Positions 50,743 to 60,500 of a stretch of DNA of 64,000 bases are shown piece after piece. A model generated the notes under the pieces. That model saw only the letters and a list, made by a program, of their open reading frames with translations, searched no databases and was not told the DNA's origin. Positions within the stretch are counted from its first letter, which is position 1; each line of letters starts with the position of its first letter. The stretch is from Alphaproteobacteria bacterium SS10 (GTDB lineage Bacteria; Pseudomonadota; Alphaproteobacteria; TMED2), in contig JAHCML010000006.1 in NCBI GenBank assembly GCA_019192455.1, positions 253,893-317,892 of the forward strand, in the 5' to 3' direction. The position numbers were made by a program, and so were the translations under genes.

Positions 50743-52305
50743 ATGAGCGACCAAAAGCCAACCCGCCCTGTCATGCTGTGCATTCTGGATGGCTGGGGCT
50801 GGCGCGAAGACGCTGACAACAACGCTGTTCGACAGGCGAACACACCTGTCTTTGACCGCATCTGGTCGGCGGGTCCCCACGCCTTCCTTAGCGCGAGCGG
50901 CGGTGATGTTGGCCTGCCCGATGGTCAGTTCGGCAATTCAGAGGTTGGGCATATCAACATTGGCGCTGGGCGTGTGGTGGATCAGGACCTGCCACGCATC
51001 GATAAAGCCATTCAGGATGGCAGCCTGGCTGAGAACCCCGTGCTCGCCCAATTGATTGAAACCCTGAAATCAAGCGGCGGTGCGCTGCATCTAATGGGGC
51101 TCGTATCCCCCGGCGGTGTGCATAGCCACCAACGGCATATCGCTGCACTAGCGGAGCTCGTTTCCAAGGCTGGCATCGCGGTTCGGATCCACGCCTTCCT
51201 AGACGGCCGGGATGTGGCGCCACAATCAGCCGCCCAATCCATGGCCGATTTCTTAAGCAGTGTTGAAGGGCTGAGTGACACGAAGCTTGTCAGCCTGTGC
51301 GGTCGCTATTTTGCCATGGATCGCGACACACGTTGGGAGCGGGTGGCGAAAGCCTATCACCTATTGGTTGAGGGCACTGGCGAGGGCTTCACCGATCCCA
51401 TCGCGGCGATTGAAGCATCCTATGCTGCTGACACTGGCGATGAGTTTGTCGAGCCACTGGTTCATGAGGGCTATACCGGCATGGCCGATGGCGATGCGAT
51501 CCTGATGGCCAACTTCCGTGCCGACCGGGCACGGGAAATCCTGACCGCTTTCCTGGATGATGGCTTTGACGGGTTTGAGCGTCCGCAACGACCGGCCCTC
51601 GCCGCCGCTGTCGGCATGGTTGAGTATTCCAGCGCCCTCGCCCCGTTGATGACCACCCTGTTCGAACCACAAGAACTCACCAATGTGCTGGGTGAGGTTG
51701 TGTCGAAGGCAGGCGCCAAACAGCTGCGCGCGGCGGAGACTGAGAAGTACCCCCACGTCACCTTCTTCCTGAACGGTGGTGAAGAGGTTGAATATGAGGG
51801 GGAAGAACGGATCCTGGTCCCGTCCCCAAAGGTTGCAACCTATGACCTACAGCCAGAGATGTCGGCGCCGGAGCTAACCAACAAGGTCGCCAAGGCGATT
51901 GAGACCGGCAAGTTTGATCTGATCGTTATCAACTACGCCAACCCGGATATGGTTGGGCATACGGGCGACCTCGCCGCCGCTGTGAAGGCTTGCGAGACCG
52001 TGGATACCGGCCTTGGCCAACTGCTTGAGGTGGTTGAAGCCCAGGGCGGCGCCGCCCTCGTCACCGCTGATCATGGGAATTGCGAGACCATGCGCGACCC
52101 TGAAACCGGTGGCCCGCACACCGCACACACCACCAATCTAGTGCCGGTGGCATTGGTCGGCGGTGCGGCTGGCGCCACGCTACGTGATGGCCGCCTGGCT
52201 GATCTGGCACCCAGCCTGCTCGACCTGATGGGCATTGACCAGCCGAGCGAGATGACCGGCCAATCCCTGCTGCGCCCTGCCAATACGGATCAAAGCGCCG
52301 CGTGA
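50743..52305 (+). CDS. gpmI: 2,3-bisphosphoglycerate-independent phosphoglycerate mutase (GpmI)
   Basis: GpmI interconverts 3- and 2-phosphoglycerate with two Mn ions. 520 residues. The alkaline-phosphatase fold shows LDGWGWRED at the N-terminus, the active-site Ser in FGNSEVGHINIGAGR, RADRAREI, and the metal ligands in GHTGDLAAAVKACE and TADHGNCE. Start ATG 50743 gives the family N-terminus; an upstream in-frame ATG lies beyond the previous gene's tail. The last bases overlap the EnvC-like gene start (GTGA). Confidence 0.96.
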   Translation: MSDQKPTRPVMLCILDGWGWREDADNNAVRQANTPVFDRIWSAGPHAFLSASGGDVGLPDGQFGNSEVGHINIGAGRVVDQDLPRIDKAIQDGSLAENPVLAQLIETLKSSGGALHLMGLVSPGGVHSHQRHIAALAELVSKAGIAVRIHAFLDGRDVAPQSAAQSMADFLSSVEGLSDTKLVSLCGRYFAMDRDTRWERVAKAYHLLVEGTGEGFTDPIAAIEASYAADTGDEFVEPLVHEGYTGMADGDAILMANFRADRAREILTAFLDDGFDGFERPQRPALAAAVGMVEYSSALAPLMTTLFEPQELTNVLGEVVSKAGAKQLRAAETEKYPHVTFFLNGGEEVEYEGEERILVPSPKVATYDLQPEMSAPELTNKVAKAIETGKFDLIVINYANPDMVGHTGDLAAAVKACETVDTGLGQLLEVVEAQGGAALVTADHGNCETMRDPETGGPHTAHTTNLVPVALVGGAAGATLRDGRLADLAPSLLDLMGIDQPSEMTGQSLLRPANTDQSAA

Positions 52306-53489
52306 TCCGAGTTCTAGCCACCGCTGCGATCTTGGCCCTGGTTTCTCTCGGGCCAGAAGCCCAAGCCCAAACGCCAGAGAATGCCGAGGCCGCGGCCCGC
52401 GCCGGTGCGGCGGTGGAGAGTGAGCTTGAACAGCGCCGCGCCCGGGCTGCTGCCCTAGCCGCGCAGAAGGAGCAGCTAAACAACGAGCTGTTCCAAATCC
52501 GTGAGACCCTGGCAACCAACGCCCTACTGCTCCAAGCAAGGGAGAACGAACGGCGCGATCTGGTTGAGCGAATTGGTGACCTCGAAACCCGGCTAAGCCT
52601 TGCTGAGGCCAGGCTGGAAGAACAGCGGGAAGAACTGTCCCGTCTTCTCGGCGGTCTGCAGCGGATCAGCCGGATTCCACCCGAAGCACTGTTGAGCCAA
52701 GCCCAATCGGTTGGTGAGATTACCCGCGCGGCAACGATCATGGGCAATGCGGTCCCTGCCCTACAGACCTCGCTAGAGCCGCTGCGCCGAGAAGTGGCAA
52801 CAGTTAGCGACCTGAAACAACGCATTGAGAGCCGCAGGGTTGAGTTGGCCTCTCTATCGAGTGAGTTGGAGCGGCAGGATCAGACGCTGGAACAGCTGCT
52901 CAGCGACCGCGCCGACCGGCTTGCCACCACCAGCGCCGATCACGATGCCGAGGCAACGCGGGTCGCTGCACTGGCTGAGCAGGCCGCAAGCCTTCAAGCC
53001 CTGGTTCAGGAGCTATCACGCCTTCCCGATCCACCGGCCGTGCAAGAGACTGCCATTCGGGGCAATGCGCCCAGGCTGTTGAGCCCAGTGGCTGGTCGTA
53101 TTGCCCGACGCTTTGGCCAACGCGACACCGCGGGTGGTCAGGCCGATGGCCTCGTCTTTGGTGTTCGGGATGGTCAGGCCGTGCTGGCCCCGGGTGAAGG
53201 CACCATCCGTTATGCTGGCCCATTCCGCCGGTATGGGCAGCTGGTCATTGTTGATCACGGCGCTGAGTATCACAGCGTACTGGCCGGCCCGCTCGACCTA
53301 CTCGTCCAGGTTGGGCAATCGGTACGCGCTGGCGAACCTGTCGCACGACTTGATCGCGAAATTGGGACCAGTAATTCATTGCTTCAGAGTGCGGTTTCAG
53401 GCTCCAATAGCAGTGATATGCCGCTGTATTTCGAAACCCGCTTCCAGGGCCGCCCGCGCAACCCACTGCAATTCGTGGCCGAGCGTTGA
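52302..53489 (+). CDS. EnvC-like murein hydrolase activator (degenerate LytM)
   Basis: A 395-residue secreted protein with GTG start overlapping the gpmI stop by 4 nt. Signal peptide (VLATAAILALVSLGPEAQAQ), then a long coiled coil (about residues 30-240; LEQRRARAAALAAQKEQLNN shows its character) and a C-terminal LytM domain (RIARRFGQRDTAGGQADGLVFG, GQLVIVDHGAEYHSVLAG). The zinc-binding HxxxD of active M23 peptidases is absent (ADGLVF stands in its place), which matches the EnvC/NlpD class that activates amidases during division instead of cutting itself. ctpA follows. Confidence 0.9.
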   Translation: MIRVLATAAILALVSLGPEAQAQTPENAEAAARAGAAVESELEQRRARAAALAAQKEQLNNELFQIRETLATNALLLQARENERRDLVERIGDLETRLSLAEARLEEQREELSRLLGGLQRISRIPPEALLSQAQSVGEITRAATIMGNAVPALQTSLEPLRREVATVSDLKQRIESRRVELASLSSELERQDQTLEQLLSDRADRLATTSADHDAEATRVAALAEQAASLQALVQELSRLPDPPAVQETAIRGNAPRLLSPVAGRIARRFGQRDTAGGQADGLVFGVRDGQAVLAPGEGTIRYAGPFRRYGQLVIVDHGAEYHSVLAGPLDLLVQVGQSVRAGEPVARLDREIGTSNSLLQSAVSGSNSSDMPLYFETRFQGRPRNPLQFVAER

Positions 53490-53629
53490 TAGGAACAACA
53501 TAATCCAGCGAAAAATGGCGCCTTGGAATGGCCAAAAACCGCCAGCAGCCTTAAGCTAGCGCGGTCCTTCACAAGACCGATCGCTATACCCGGCTGATTA
53601 GAGATTTAGACCGAACAGGACCCGATATC

Positions 53630-54937
53630 ATGAGAGCTTCGTTTATTGCCGCCGCCGTTACCCTTGCGCTCGGCCTCCATATTGCCATGGGCCCGGCCAC
53701 ACCAACGGCCAATGCGCAATCAGGCGAGATTGCCGATGACACCTACCGGCAGCTGACCCTGTTCGGTGATGTGCTTGAGCGTGTGCGCGCCGAGTATGTA
53801 ACCGAGCTTACCGATCAAGAGCTGATCGAGGCGGCAATCAACGGCATGCTAACCTCTCTCGACCCCCATTCTGGTTATCTGAATGAGGCAAGCTTCCGGG
53901 ACATGCGGGTCCAGACCCGGGGCGAATTCGGTGGTCTTGGCATTGAGGTCACCATGGAGAATGGCTTCGTTAAGGTCGTCTCCCCCATCGATGGCACCCC
54001 CGCTGCCGAGGCTGGTATCCAGCCCAATGACTTCATCACCCATCTGGATGAAGAGCCGGTGCTGGGCCTGACCCTATCCGACGCGGTTGAGCGCATGCGC
54101 GGCCGTGTTGGCACCACAATCACCCTGACCGTTCGTCGTGAGGGTGAAGCTGAAGCGCTGGAAATTCCAATCCGCCGTGATGTGATCCGTATCCGCTCTG
54201 TCCGCTCTGAGGTGAATGGCGATATCGGTATTATCCGCGTCACCACCTTTAGCGAGCAAACCGCCGATGGCGTTGCCGAAGCGGTTGAGAGCTTTAAGGA
54301 AGAGTTGGGCGATGAGCTTACCGGCGTTGTCCTCGACCTCCGCAACAACCCAGGCGGCCTGTTAGAGCAGGCGATCAGCGTCTCTGATGCCTTCCTGGAC
54401 AAGGGTGAGATTGTTTCGACCCGCGGCCGTCGCGAGGAAGATACCCAGCGTTATAACGCCACCACCGGCGATATGCTGGATGGTCTGCCCATGGTTGTGC
54501 TGATCAATGGTGGTTCCGCCTCTGCGTCTGAGATTGTGGCGGGTGCGCTTAAGGATCACCGTCGTGGCCTGATCATCGGCACTAAATCCTTTGGTAAGGG
54601 CTCGGTCCAAACCATCATGCCGCTATCCGGCAACGTGGCGATCCGCCTGACCACTGCGCGCTACTACACCCCATCCGGCGTGTCGATCCAGGCTGAGGGC
54701 ATTGAGCCAGACATTGAAGTGCGCCCAGCACGCCTTGAAGAGGTGGCCGCAATCGCCCGCCGTCGTGAGGCCGATCTACGCGGTGCGCTGGACAATGAGG
54801 GCGGCGAAGCACCCTCTGACGCGCCAGAAGCCGAGGCTGAGGCTGATACCGAAGCGCAACCCTTCGACTATCAAATGGCCCGTGCCATCGACCTGTTGCG
54901 CGGCGTGTCGCTATTTCGCTCTACAGTGGTGAATTAA
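53630..54937 (+). CDS. C-terminal processing peptidase (CtpA, S41 family)
   Basis: A 435-residue periplasmic serine protease of the CtpA/tail-specific type. Signal peptide, PDZ domain (GGLGIEVTMENGFVKVVSP, PAAEAGIQPNDFITHLDEEPV) and S41 catalytic core: LDLRNNPGGLLEQA, catalytic Ser in GGSASASEIVAGAL and Lys in IIGTKSFGKGSVQT, then AIRLTTARYYTPSG. The C-terminus is acidic. Located 140 nt after the EnvC-like gene; such a pair is common near gpmI and rppH in alphaproteobacteria. Its substrates may include lytic enzymes of the wall. Confidence 0.94.
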   Translation: MRASFIAAAVTLALGLHIAMGPATPTANAQSGEIADDTYRQLTLFGDVLERVRAEYVTELTDQELIEAAINGMLTSLDPHSGYLNEASFRDMRVQTRGEFGGLGIEVTMENGFVKVVSPIDGTPAAEAGIQPNDFITHLDEEPVLGLTLSDAVERMRGRVGTTITLTVRREGEAEALEIPIRRDVIRIRSVRSEVNGDIGIIRVTTFSEQTADGVAEAVESFKEELGDELTGVVLDLRNNPGGLLEQAISVSDAFLDKGEIVSTRGRREEDTQRYNATTGDMLDGLPMVVLINGGSASASEIVAGALKDHRRGLIIGTKSFGKGSVQTIMPLSGNVAIRLTTARYYTPSGVSIQAEGIEPDIEVRPARLEEVAAIARRREADLRGALDNEGGEAPSDAPEAEAEADTEAQPFDYQMARAIDLLRGVSLFRSTVVN

Positions 54938-55015
54938 GTCGGCGGCGTACGTCTTGTTCTGCGTGCGTTGTGTCGGCATGTTTGATTGACCTAACAGGGT
55001 TGGATCCTCAACGGG

Positions 55016-56554
55016 ATGCTGCCAGACGCGCTTAAAGAATCCATGGCTGGGGCCGGTGTCGATGATGACGAGCCCAATAATGCCAATGGCGAGACCGATG
55101 TTGTGGCGGATAGCCTCGACAATGACGGCGTTGTGTCTGACAGCCTGCAGGAAGTGGGCGAGATCGCACCGCTTGCCGGTGACGACGACAACAGCTTCCC
55201 TGAAGACAATGACACCCGCACCGCCTGGGACGATGAAGATCGCCCCAGCCGCAGCGCGGCCATCGCGGCGCAGCTAGCAGCCAACAAACCAGAAACTGAT
55301 GGCGAAGGTTCAAAAGGTAGCAAGGCCGCCTGGGCTGCTAGCCTAGTGTACCTGCTGCTACTCGGCGGTGTTGGCGGTTACCTTGCTTTCGTTGCAGAAA
55401 CACCGCCACCCCAGGGCCTAACCAGTGATGTCCGGGTCGTTGTGCCGATTGAGGGTGAGATTGCGATCGCACCACCGCCGGTGGAGCCTGATCCCGAACC
55501 CCAACCAGAACCGGCTGTTGAGCCCGTGGCGGTTACGGACCTACCACCGCAACCTGACCCAATCGAGCCAACGGTCATTGAACCGACCACGGTTCCAGAC
55601 ACTGTCGCTGTAGCACCAACGCCAGACACGGTGCCCCCTGAGCCAGAACCAGTAGCCGTTGTCCGGGACGAAGGACAGCCGCCACGCGAACCACAGGCCA
55701 GCCTGCAAGAACCATCGGAGTTTGGGCCCCTACCAATCATCTTTGGCAATGGACGCCCGCACCAAGTCTATGCCCGGACGGTGCCGCCGCTTGATGTGCC
55801 GCGCATCTCCCTCGTGATGATTGATCTGGGTCTTGACCGTACACGGACAGAGGTTGCAATTGAGCAGCTGCCAGCCGATGTCAGCCTCGCTTTCCATGCC
55901 TATGCGCCAGATCTGAATGATTGGATTTCCAGCGCGCGTGGTGATGGCCATGAAAGCCTACTCGCCATTCCGATGGAGCCGGTCGGCTACCCACTCGACG
56001 ACCCAGGGCCAAACGCCCTTCTGGTCGGCAACACGCCATCCGAAAACCAGATTGAGCTGCACAAATCACTCGGCGCTGCTGAGGGGTATGTGGGCGTTAT
56101 CAACTTTATGGGTTCTGCCTTGATGGCAGATTTCAACGCCCTGGCCCCGGTGGTTGAAGAGCTGTCCGAGCGCGGCTTGATGTTCATCGACAACAACTCA
56201 GCGATCAACTCCGTCGCACCAGAGGTAACCGCCCGGTACCCATTGCCATTCGCCCGCGCCAACCGGCTGGTTGATAGCCTACCAACGGCCGCGGATATTG
56301 ATGAGCAACTGGCCAATCTCGAAGCCCTGGCCAAGATCCGGGGTGAGGCTGTCGGCCTGATCCAGCCCTATCCGGTCACCTATCAACGGTTGGAAGAGTG
56401 GATCCCAGAGCTACGGTCTCGCGGTATCGACTTGGTCCCGGTTAGCGCCATTGCCAGCTTCCGCCAGGGTGCTGAGGACGATGCTGAAGCCGCACAGCAG
56501 GCCGAAGCACCGGCCGTCGACGCCAATACCGACACCGCCAACAGCGATGGCTGA
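55016..56554 (+). CDS. Divergent polysaccharide deacetylase family protein (DUF610/YibQ-like)
   Basis: A 512-residue protein: acidic disordered N-terminus, one transmembrane helix (about residues 106-127, SLVYLLLLGGVGGYLAFVA), a Pro/Glu-rich periplasmic spacer (about 130-230) and a C-terminal NodB-like 'divergent polysaccharide deacetylase' domain (RISLVMIDLGLDRTRTEVAIE, LAIPMEPVGYP, MGSALMADFNAL, GLMFIDNNSAINSVA). No typical NodB metal triad is visible, so activity is uncertain. Its last 8 nt overlap rppH. Part of the ctpA-YibQ-rppH block. Confidence 0.87.
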   Translation: MLPDALKESMAGAGVDDDEPNNANGETDVVADSLDNDGVVSDSLQEVGEIAPLAGDDDNSFPEDNDTRTAWDDEDRPSRSAAIAAQLAANKPETDGEGSKGSKAAWAASLVYLLLLGGVGGYLAFVAETPPPQGLTSDVRVVVPIEGEIAIAPPPVEPDPEPQPEPAVEPVAVTDLPPQPDPIEPTVIEPTTVPDTVAVAPTPDTVPPEPEPVAVVRDEGQPPREPQASLQEPSEFGPLPIIFGNGRPHQVYARTVPPLDVPRISLVMIDLGLDRTRTEVAIEQLPADVSLAFHAYAPDLNDWISSARGDGHESLLAIPMEPVGYPLDDPGPNALLVGNTPSENQIELHKSLGAAEGYVGVINFMGSALMADFNALAPVVEELSERGLMFIDNNSAINSVAPEVTARYPLPFARANRLVDSLPTAADIDEQLANLEALAKIRGEAVGLIQPYPVTYQRLEEWIPELRSRGIDLVPVSAIASFRQGAEDDAEAAQQAEAPAVDANTDTANSDG

Positions 56555-57005
56555 TCAGCCACGTGATCTAAGCCAGCACCGACCTTGCGTCGGCGTGATG
56601 CTGACCAATGCCGACGGCCTCATTTTTATTGGTGAGCGGAGTGATGCACCCGGCGCCTGGCAAATGCCCCAGGGTGGCATCGATAAGGGCGAAGATGTGG
56701 TGAGCGCGGCCCTTAGAGAGCTTAAAGAAGAGACCGGAACGGATAAGGCCGAGGTGCTGCGGGTTACTGGCGGCTGGCTTGCCTATGACTTCCCACCGAA
56801 CCATGGGTTAGGCAAATGGGTGGGGCAAAAGCAGCGTTGGGTCCTGGCCCGATTTACCGGTGAGGATAGCGACATCGACCTTACCGCCGATGACCATCAG
56901 GAATTCATCACCTGGCGCTGGGCAACAGCTGAAGAAGTGCTGTCCCTAATCGTTGAGTTCAAACGCCCAGTTTATGAGGCGGCGATTGCCGAACTTCTAG
57001 GCTAG
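56547..57005 (+). CDS. rppH: RNA 5'-pyrophosphohydrolase (RppH)
   Basis: RppH removes pyrophosphate from 5'-triphosphate mRNA and starts decay. 152 residues. Nudix box GGIDKGEDVVSAALRELKEETG (G-x5-E-x7-REL-x-EE-x-G). N-terminal RPCVGVMLTNADGLIFIGER and downstream WLAYDFPP with WVGQKQRWVLARF are RppH-typical. ATG 56547 overlaps the deacetylase stop by 8 nt. The stop overlaps the convergent DMT transporter stop by 4 nt. Confidence 0.94.
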   Translation: MADQPRDLSQHRPCVGVMLTNADGLIFIGERSDAPGAWQMPQGGIDKGEDVVSAALRELKEETGTDKAEVLRVTGGWLAYDFPPNHGLGKWVGQKQRWVLARFTGEDSDIDLTADDHQEFITWRWATAEEVLSLIVEFKRPVYEAAIAELLG

Positions 57006-57919
57006 TTTTCAGCCGAACTAGTCGATTTACGCTGCCACATCTCTGCGCTAGCGATCACCGCACCGCCAATGGTTAAGAGGCAAGCGAGGCCAAGAACAAG
57101 GTCAAACGGCCGAACCCCGATGGCGACCAGTGAAATCGTAGAGAGCAACGGCGCCAGATAAGACAGGGCGCCCAGCACCCGAATATCACCCTGCTTGGTG
57201 CCGTAATCCCAGACAAAGAATGCGCCGCCGACGGGGCCTAGACCAAGCGCGAGGGCGGCCAGCAGTTCCGTCGTATTCGGGATGACAGTTTGCTCAAAAA
57301 CCAGATGGGCCACACTGGCGAGCAAGACGGTTGCAAGGCAATAGCCGGCCACCGCATCGGTAGGCACATGGGTAAAGCGACGGTTTAGGACCGAGTAGCT
57401 GGACCAGAACAGGGCAGCGATTAACGCAACGCCGAGCCCTAATACCGGTGCAGGTGCCGAACTGCCCTCACTATCCACCCCGGCGACAATCAGGACGGTG
57501 CCAATCAGCCCAAGCAACGCACCGACCAGGTGGAACCAGCGCAATCGATGACCAGGCAGCAGCGCTGAAAACAGAACGATCAGCAAGGGCCAAAGGTAAT
57601 TCAGCAGATTGGCCTCAACCGGTGGTGCCAGTCTAAGGGCCATGAAGTAACAGAAGTGGTAGCCAAACAGCCCGCAAATGCCGAGCAACAGCACCCTTGG
57701 CGGCTGCGCCATGACTTTCAACGCTGGCTTTAGACCACCTCGCCGCCGCATGGACCAGACCAGGCCAATAACACTGGCCACGGCAAATGACATGGCCAGC
57801 AACTGAAAGGGCGGAATGCGCCCGGACAAAACGGTGAAGAGGGCCAGCGTCGCCCATAGTAAAACGGCAATACCACCGATGGCGGTCGCCTTGATCGTGG
57901 CGCTGCTAACCGTGCTCAG
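57002..57919 (-). CDS. DMT-superfamily (EamA) transporter with probable CTG start
   Basis: A ten-helix EamA-type drug/metabolite transporter of about 305 residues. From TTG 57829 the product would lack its first membrane helix, since the in-frame codons above encode ATIKATAIGGIAVLLWATLA, a typical first helix of this family. No ATG, GTG or TTG occurs in that stretch before a TGA, but a CTG at 57919-57917 overlaps the stop of the Nudix gene as CTGA. I infer CTG as the start, coupled to Nudix translation. Substrate unknown. Other landmarks: FGYHFCYFMALRLAPPVEAN and LLSTISLVAIGV. Confidence 0.8.
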   Translation of the reverse strand: MSTVSSATIKATAIGGIAVLLWATLALFTVLSGRIPPFQLLAMSFAVASVIGLVWSMRRRGGLKPALKVMAQPPRVLLLGICGLFGYHFCYFMALRLAPPVEANLLNYLWPLLIVLFSALLPGHRLRWFHLVGALLGLIGTVLIVAGVDSEGSSAPAPVLGLGVALIAALFWSSYSVLNRRFTHVPTDAVAGYCLATVLLASVAHLVFEQTVIPNTTELLAALALGLGPVGGAFFVWDYGTKQGDIRVLGALSYLAPLLSTISLVAIGVRPFDLVLGLACLLTIGGAVIASAEMWQRKSTSSAEN

Positions 57920-58368
57920 GGGTCATGCCCATGCTTTTCAGCGGCCTCTCGGATGACCCGCTTGGTCTCATCCCAGATTGCCATATCATCGAGCTTGTCC
58001 AGATCGAACCATTGGGCATCAGCGGCATCATCGGCGGCAACCGGGTCACCGGAGAGATAGCGCGCCACCACATCAACCAGCAGGTAGTGATAGCGAACCT
58101 TGCCCGCCTGATCCCGGTCAACGCGATCGACGGCGGTTAGAATGCCCACCGCCTCGGCCTTGATCCCGGTTTCTTCGGCAACTTCTCGGATTGCCGCCTC
58201 AGCGCTGGTCTCGCCTAATTCGAGAGTGCCTCCGGGCAAGCTCCAGCGGCCCGCCTCTGGTGGCTTGGCGCGTTTGATCAGCAGTACCTGACCACCACGC
58301 AAAACAATGGCCCCAACCCCGACCCAAGGGCGCGATGGATACTCGCGAGGGTCAGGATGTGGGGCCAT
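57916..58368 (-). CDS. Nudix hydrolase
   Basis: A 150-residue Nudix hydrolase of the ADP-ribose-pyrophosphatase-like group. The Nudix box is GGTLELGETSAEAAIREVAEETG (G-x5-E-x7-REV-x-EE-x-G), with RWSLPGG before it and a YHYLLVDVVARY strand after. The substrate is a nucleoside diphosphate linked to another moiety but is not identifiable. The stop overlaps the transporter start in a 4-nt CTGA. It lies 31 nt after the phaB stop on the same strand. Confidence 0.9.
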   Translation of the reverse strand: MAPHPDPREYPSRPWVGVGAIVLRGGQVLLIKRAKPPEAGRWSLPGGTLELGETSAEAAIREVAEETGIKAEAVGILTAVDRVDRDQAGKVRYHYLLVDVVARYLSGDPVAADDAADAQWFDLDKLDDMAIWDETKRVIREAAEKHGHDP

Positions 58369-58399
58369 AATTGGTATCTAAACGATTACGGTGCTGGCG

Positions 58400-59122
58400 T
58401 TACGCCATGTATTGGCCGCCATTGACCGAGAAGGTAGCGCCGGTGATGAACGCAGACTCATCACGCACCAGGTAGGCAACCATATCGGCGATCTCTTCCG
58501 GCTTACCCATACGGCCAACTGGAATACCTGAGATGATGCTGTCCAACACCTCTTGCTTCATCGCACCGGTCATCTCGGTCGCGATATAGCCGGGGGCGAT
58601 GACGTTGGCGGTAATGCCCTTGAACGCGCCCTCTTGGGCCAGCGCCTTGGTGAAACCAATCATGCCAGCCTTAGCAGCGGAGTAGTTGGTCTGACCCATC
58701 TGGCCCTTCTGACCGTTGATTGAGCTGATATTGACGATCCGGCCAAAGCCAGCATCCCGCATGCCCGGTACAACAGCCCGGCACAGGTTGAAGCAAGAGT
58801 TGAGGTTGGTGTCGATAACCGCCTTCCAGGCCTCAAACGACATCTTGTGCAGCATGCCGTCCTTGGTGATGCCAGCGTTGTTCACCAGAATTTCAACCGG
58901 GCCGAGGGTGCTAACCACCTGCTCAATACCAGCGCTGACCGCATCAAAATCGGCCACATCAAACTTGAAGACCTCAATGCCGGTATCGGCCTTGAACTTA
59001 GCTGCGGCCTCGTCATTGCCAGCATAGGTGGCGGCGACCTTATAGCCCACATCCTTCAGCTTGGTTGCAATCTCTGCCCCGATACCGCGGGTGCCACCGG
59101 TTACCACTGCCACACGTGACAT
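58400..59122 (-). CDS. phaB: Acetoacetyl-CoA reductase (PhaB)
   Basis: PhaB reduces acetoacetyl-CoA to (R)-3-hydroxybutyryl-CoA with NADPH for PHB synthesis. 240-residue SDR: TGGTRGIGAEIATKL, NNAGITKDGMLHKM, catalytic Ser in NISSINGQKG, Tyr and Lys in NYSAAKAGMIGF. GGGAG upstream of ATG 59122 supports the start. Located 93 nt after phaA on the same strand with a terminator between. Confidence 0.96.
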   Translation of the reverse strand: MSRVAVVTGGTRGIGAEIATKLKDVGYKVAATYAGNDEAAAKFKADTGIEVFKFDVADFDAVSAGIEQVVSTLGPVEILVNNAGITKDGMLHKMSFEAWKAVIDTNLNSCFNLCRAVVPGMRDAGFGRIVNISSINGQKGQMGQTNYSAAKAGMIGFTKALAQEGAFKGITANVIAPGYIATEMTGAMKQEVLDSIISGIPVGRMGKPEEIADMVAYLVRDESAFITGATFSVNGGQYMA

Positions 59123-59167
59123 GTCTCATCTCCCTAGCGTTTTGATTATTTGGTGTTCTGGCAAAAA

Positions 59168-59200
59168 TGAACGGCACCGGGTTGGTCCCAGTGCCGTTCA
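59168..59200 (-). terminator. Intrinsic terminator between phaA and phaB
   Basis: Minus strand: perfect 10-bp stem TGAACGGCAC / GTGCCGTTCA followed by a run of five T. Lies directly after the phaA stop. It should uncouple or reduce read-through into phaB. Confidence 0.85.
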
Positions 59201-59215
59201 TCACATGATGTTTGA

Positions 59216-60391
59216 TTAGTCGCGCTCGAGGCACATGGCGATACCCATGCCGCCACCGATGCAAAGCGTGGCGAGGCCCTTCTTGGCGTCGCGCTTGCCC
59301 ATCTCATGCAGCAGGGTAACGAGGACGCGCGCACCGGAAGCACCGATTGGGTGACCGAGGGCGATCGCACCACCGTTTACATTCACCTTCTCCATATCGA
59401 AGCCGAGGTCTTTAGCAACGGCGAGCGACTGGGCGGCGAAGGCCTCATTGCTCTCAATCAGATCGAGATCATCAACGCTCCAACCGGCATCTTCCAATGC
59501 CTTGCGGGAGGCTGGGATCGGGCCGGTACCCATGATTGCCGGATCAACACCGCAGGTGGCCCAGCTTTTAATGCGGGCAAGCGGGGTCACACCGCGCTTC
59601 TCAGCTTCATCAGCGGACATCAGGACAACGGCGGCGGCGCCGTCATTAATACCAGAGGCGTTGCCAGCGGTGACGGAACCTTCCTTGGCAAAGGCGGGGC
59701 GCAGTTTCGCCATGCCTTCCATGGTGGCACCGGCGCGTGGGTATTCGTCGGTGTCGACAACCACATCGCCCTTACGGGTCTTGATGGTGACGGGGACGAT
59801 TTCATCTTTAAACTTACCTGCACTCATGGCCGCCTCAGCCTTATTTTGGGAGGCGACGGCGAACTCGTCCTGCTGCTCGCGGGTTAGTTGCCATTTCTCA
59901 GCGATGTTCTCTGCCGTCTGGCCCATGTGATAGCCGTTGAACGCGTCCCAGAGGCCGTCCTTGATCATGGTATCGATCATCTGGAAGTCGCCCATCTTCT
60001 GGCCATTGCGCAGCTGTTGGGCGTGGGGTGATTGGCTCATGCTCTCTTGACCACCGGCAACCACGATACCGGCATCGCCGACCTTGATCGCTTGATAGCC
60101 GAGGGCAACGGCACGCAGGCCGGAACCGCAAAGCTGGTTGATACCGTAAGCCGTCTTCTCATGCGGGATACCGGCATTCATCGCGGCCTGGCGGGCTGGG
60201 TTCTGACCAGCGCCAGCGGTCAGGATTTGGCCCATTACGGTCTCATCAACCTCATTCGCCTCAACCTTAGCGCGGCCCATAACCTCACGAATAACTGTCT
60301 CACCCAGATAGTGGGCTGGAACGGTGCTAAGTGCGCCACTGAATGAGCCAATTGGCGTGCGCGCGGCGGCGGCGATGACGACATCTGACAT
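59216..60391 (-). CDS. phaA: Acetyl-CoA C-acetyltransferase (PhaA)
   Basis: PhaA condenses two acetyl-CoA to acetoacetyl-CoA. 391-residue thiolase: acylation Cys in [11 protein letters not shown], the loop [12 protein letters not shown], His in [18 protein letters not shown], second Cys in [15 protein letters not shown] lies 7 nt before ATG 60391; an upstream in-frame ATG at 60466 has no such site. A 221-bp gap separates it from phaC, so it may have its own promoter. Confidence 0.97.
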   Translation of the reverse strand: MSDVVIAAAARTPIGSFSGALSTVPAHYLGETVIREVMGRAKVEANEVDETVMGQILTAGAGQNPARQAAMNAGIPHEKTAYGINQLCGSGLRAVALGYQAIKVGDAGIVVAGGQESMSQSPHAQQLRNGQKMGDFQMIDTMIKDGLWDAFNGYHMGQTAENIAEKWQLTREQQDEFAVASQNKAEAAMSAGKFKDEIVPVTIKTRKGDVVVDTDEYPRAGATMEGMAKLRPAFAKEGSVTAGNASGINDGAAAVVLMSADEAEKRGVTPLARIKSWATCGVDPAIMGTGPIPASRKALEDAGWSVDDLDLIESNEAFAAQSLAVAKDLGFDMEKVNVNGGAIALGHPIGASGARVLVTLLHEMGKRDAKKGLATLCIGGGMGIAMCLERD

Positions 60392-60468
60392 GAATATCTC
60401 CCGTATCGGTGTTCTGTTGAATTGCGTTGACGTTAGGCTGGCGGGCGCTGAATTTCTTTGATGCACCT

Positions 60469-60500
60469 CAATAACCGGTGGCCCTTGCGGATGGTTATTG
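60469..60500. other. Dyad CAATAACC / GGTTATTG upstream of phaA
   Basis: Perfect 8-bp inverted repeat with a 16-nt spacer in the 221-bp region between phaC and phaA, about 80 bp before the phaA start. No T run follows on either strand, so it is more likely an operator or 5' UTR structure than a terminator. Confidence 0.35.
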
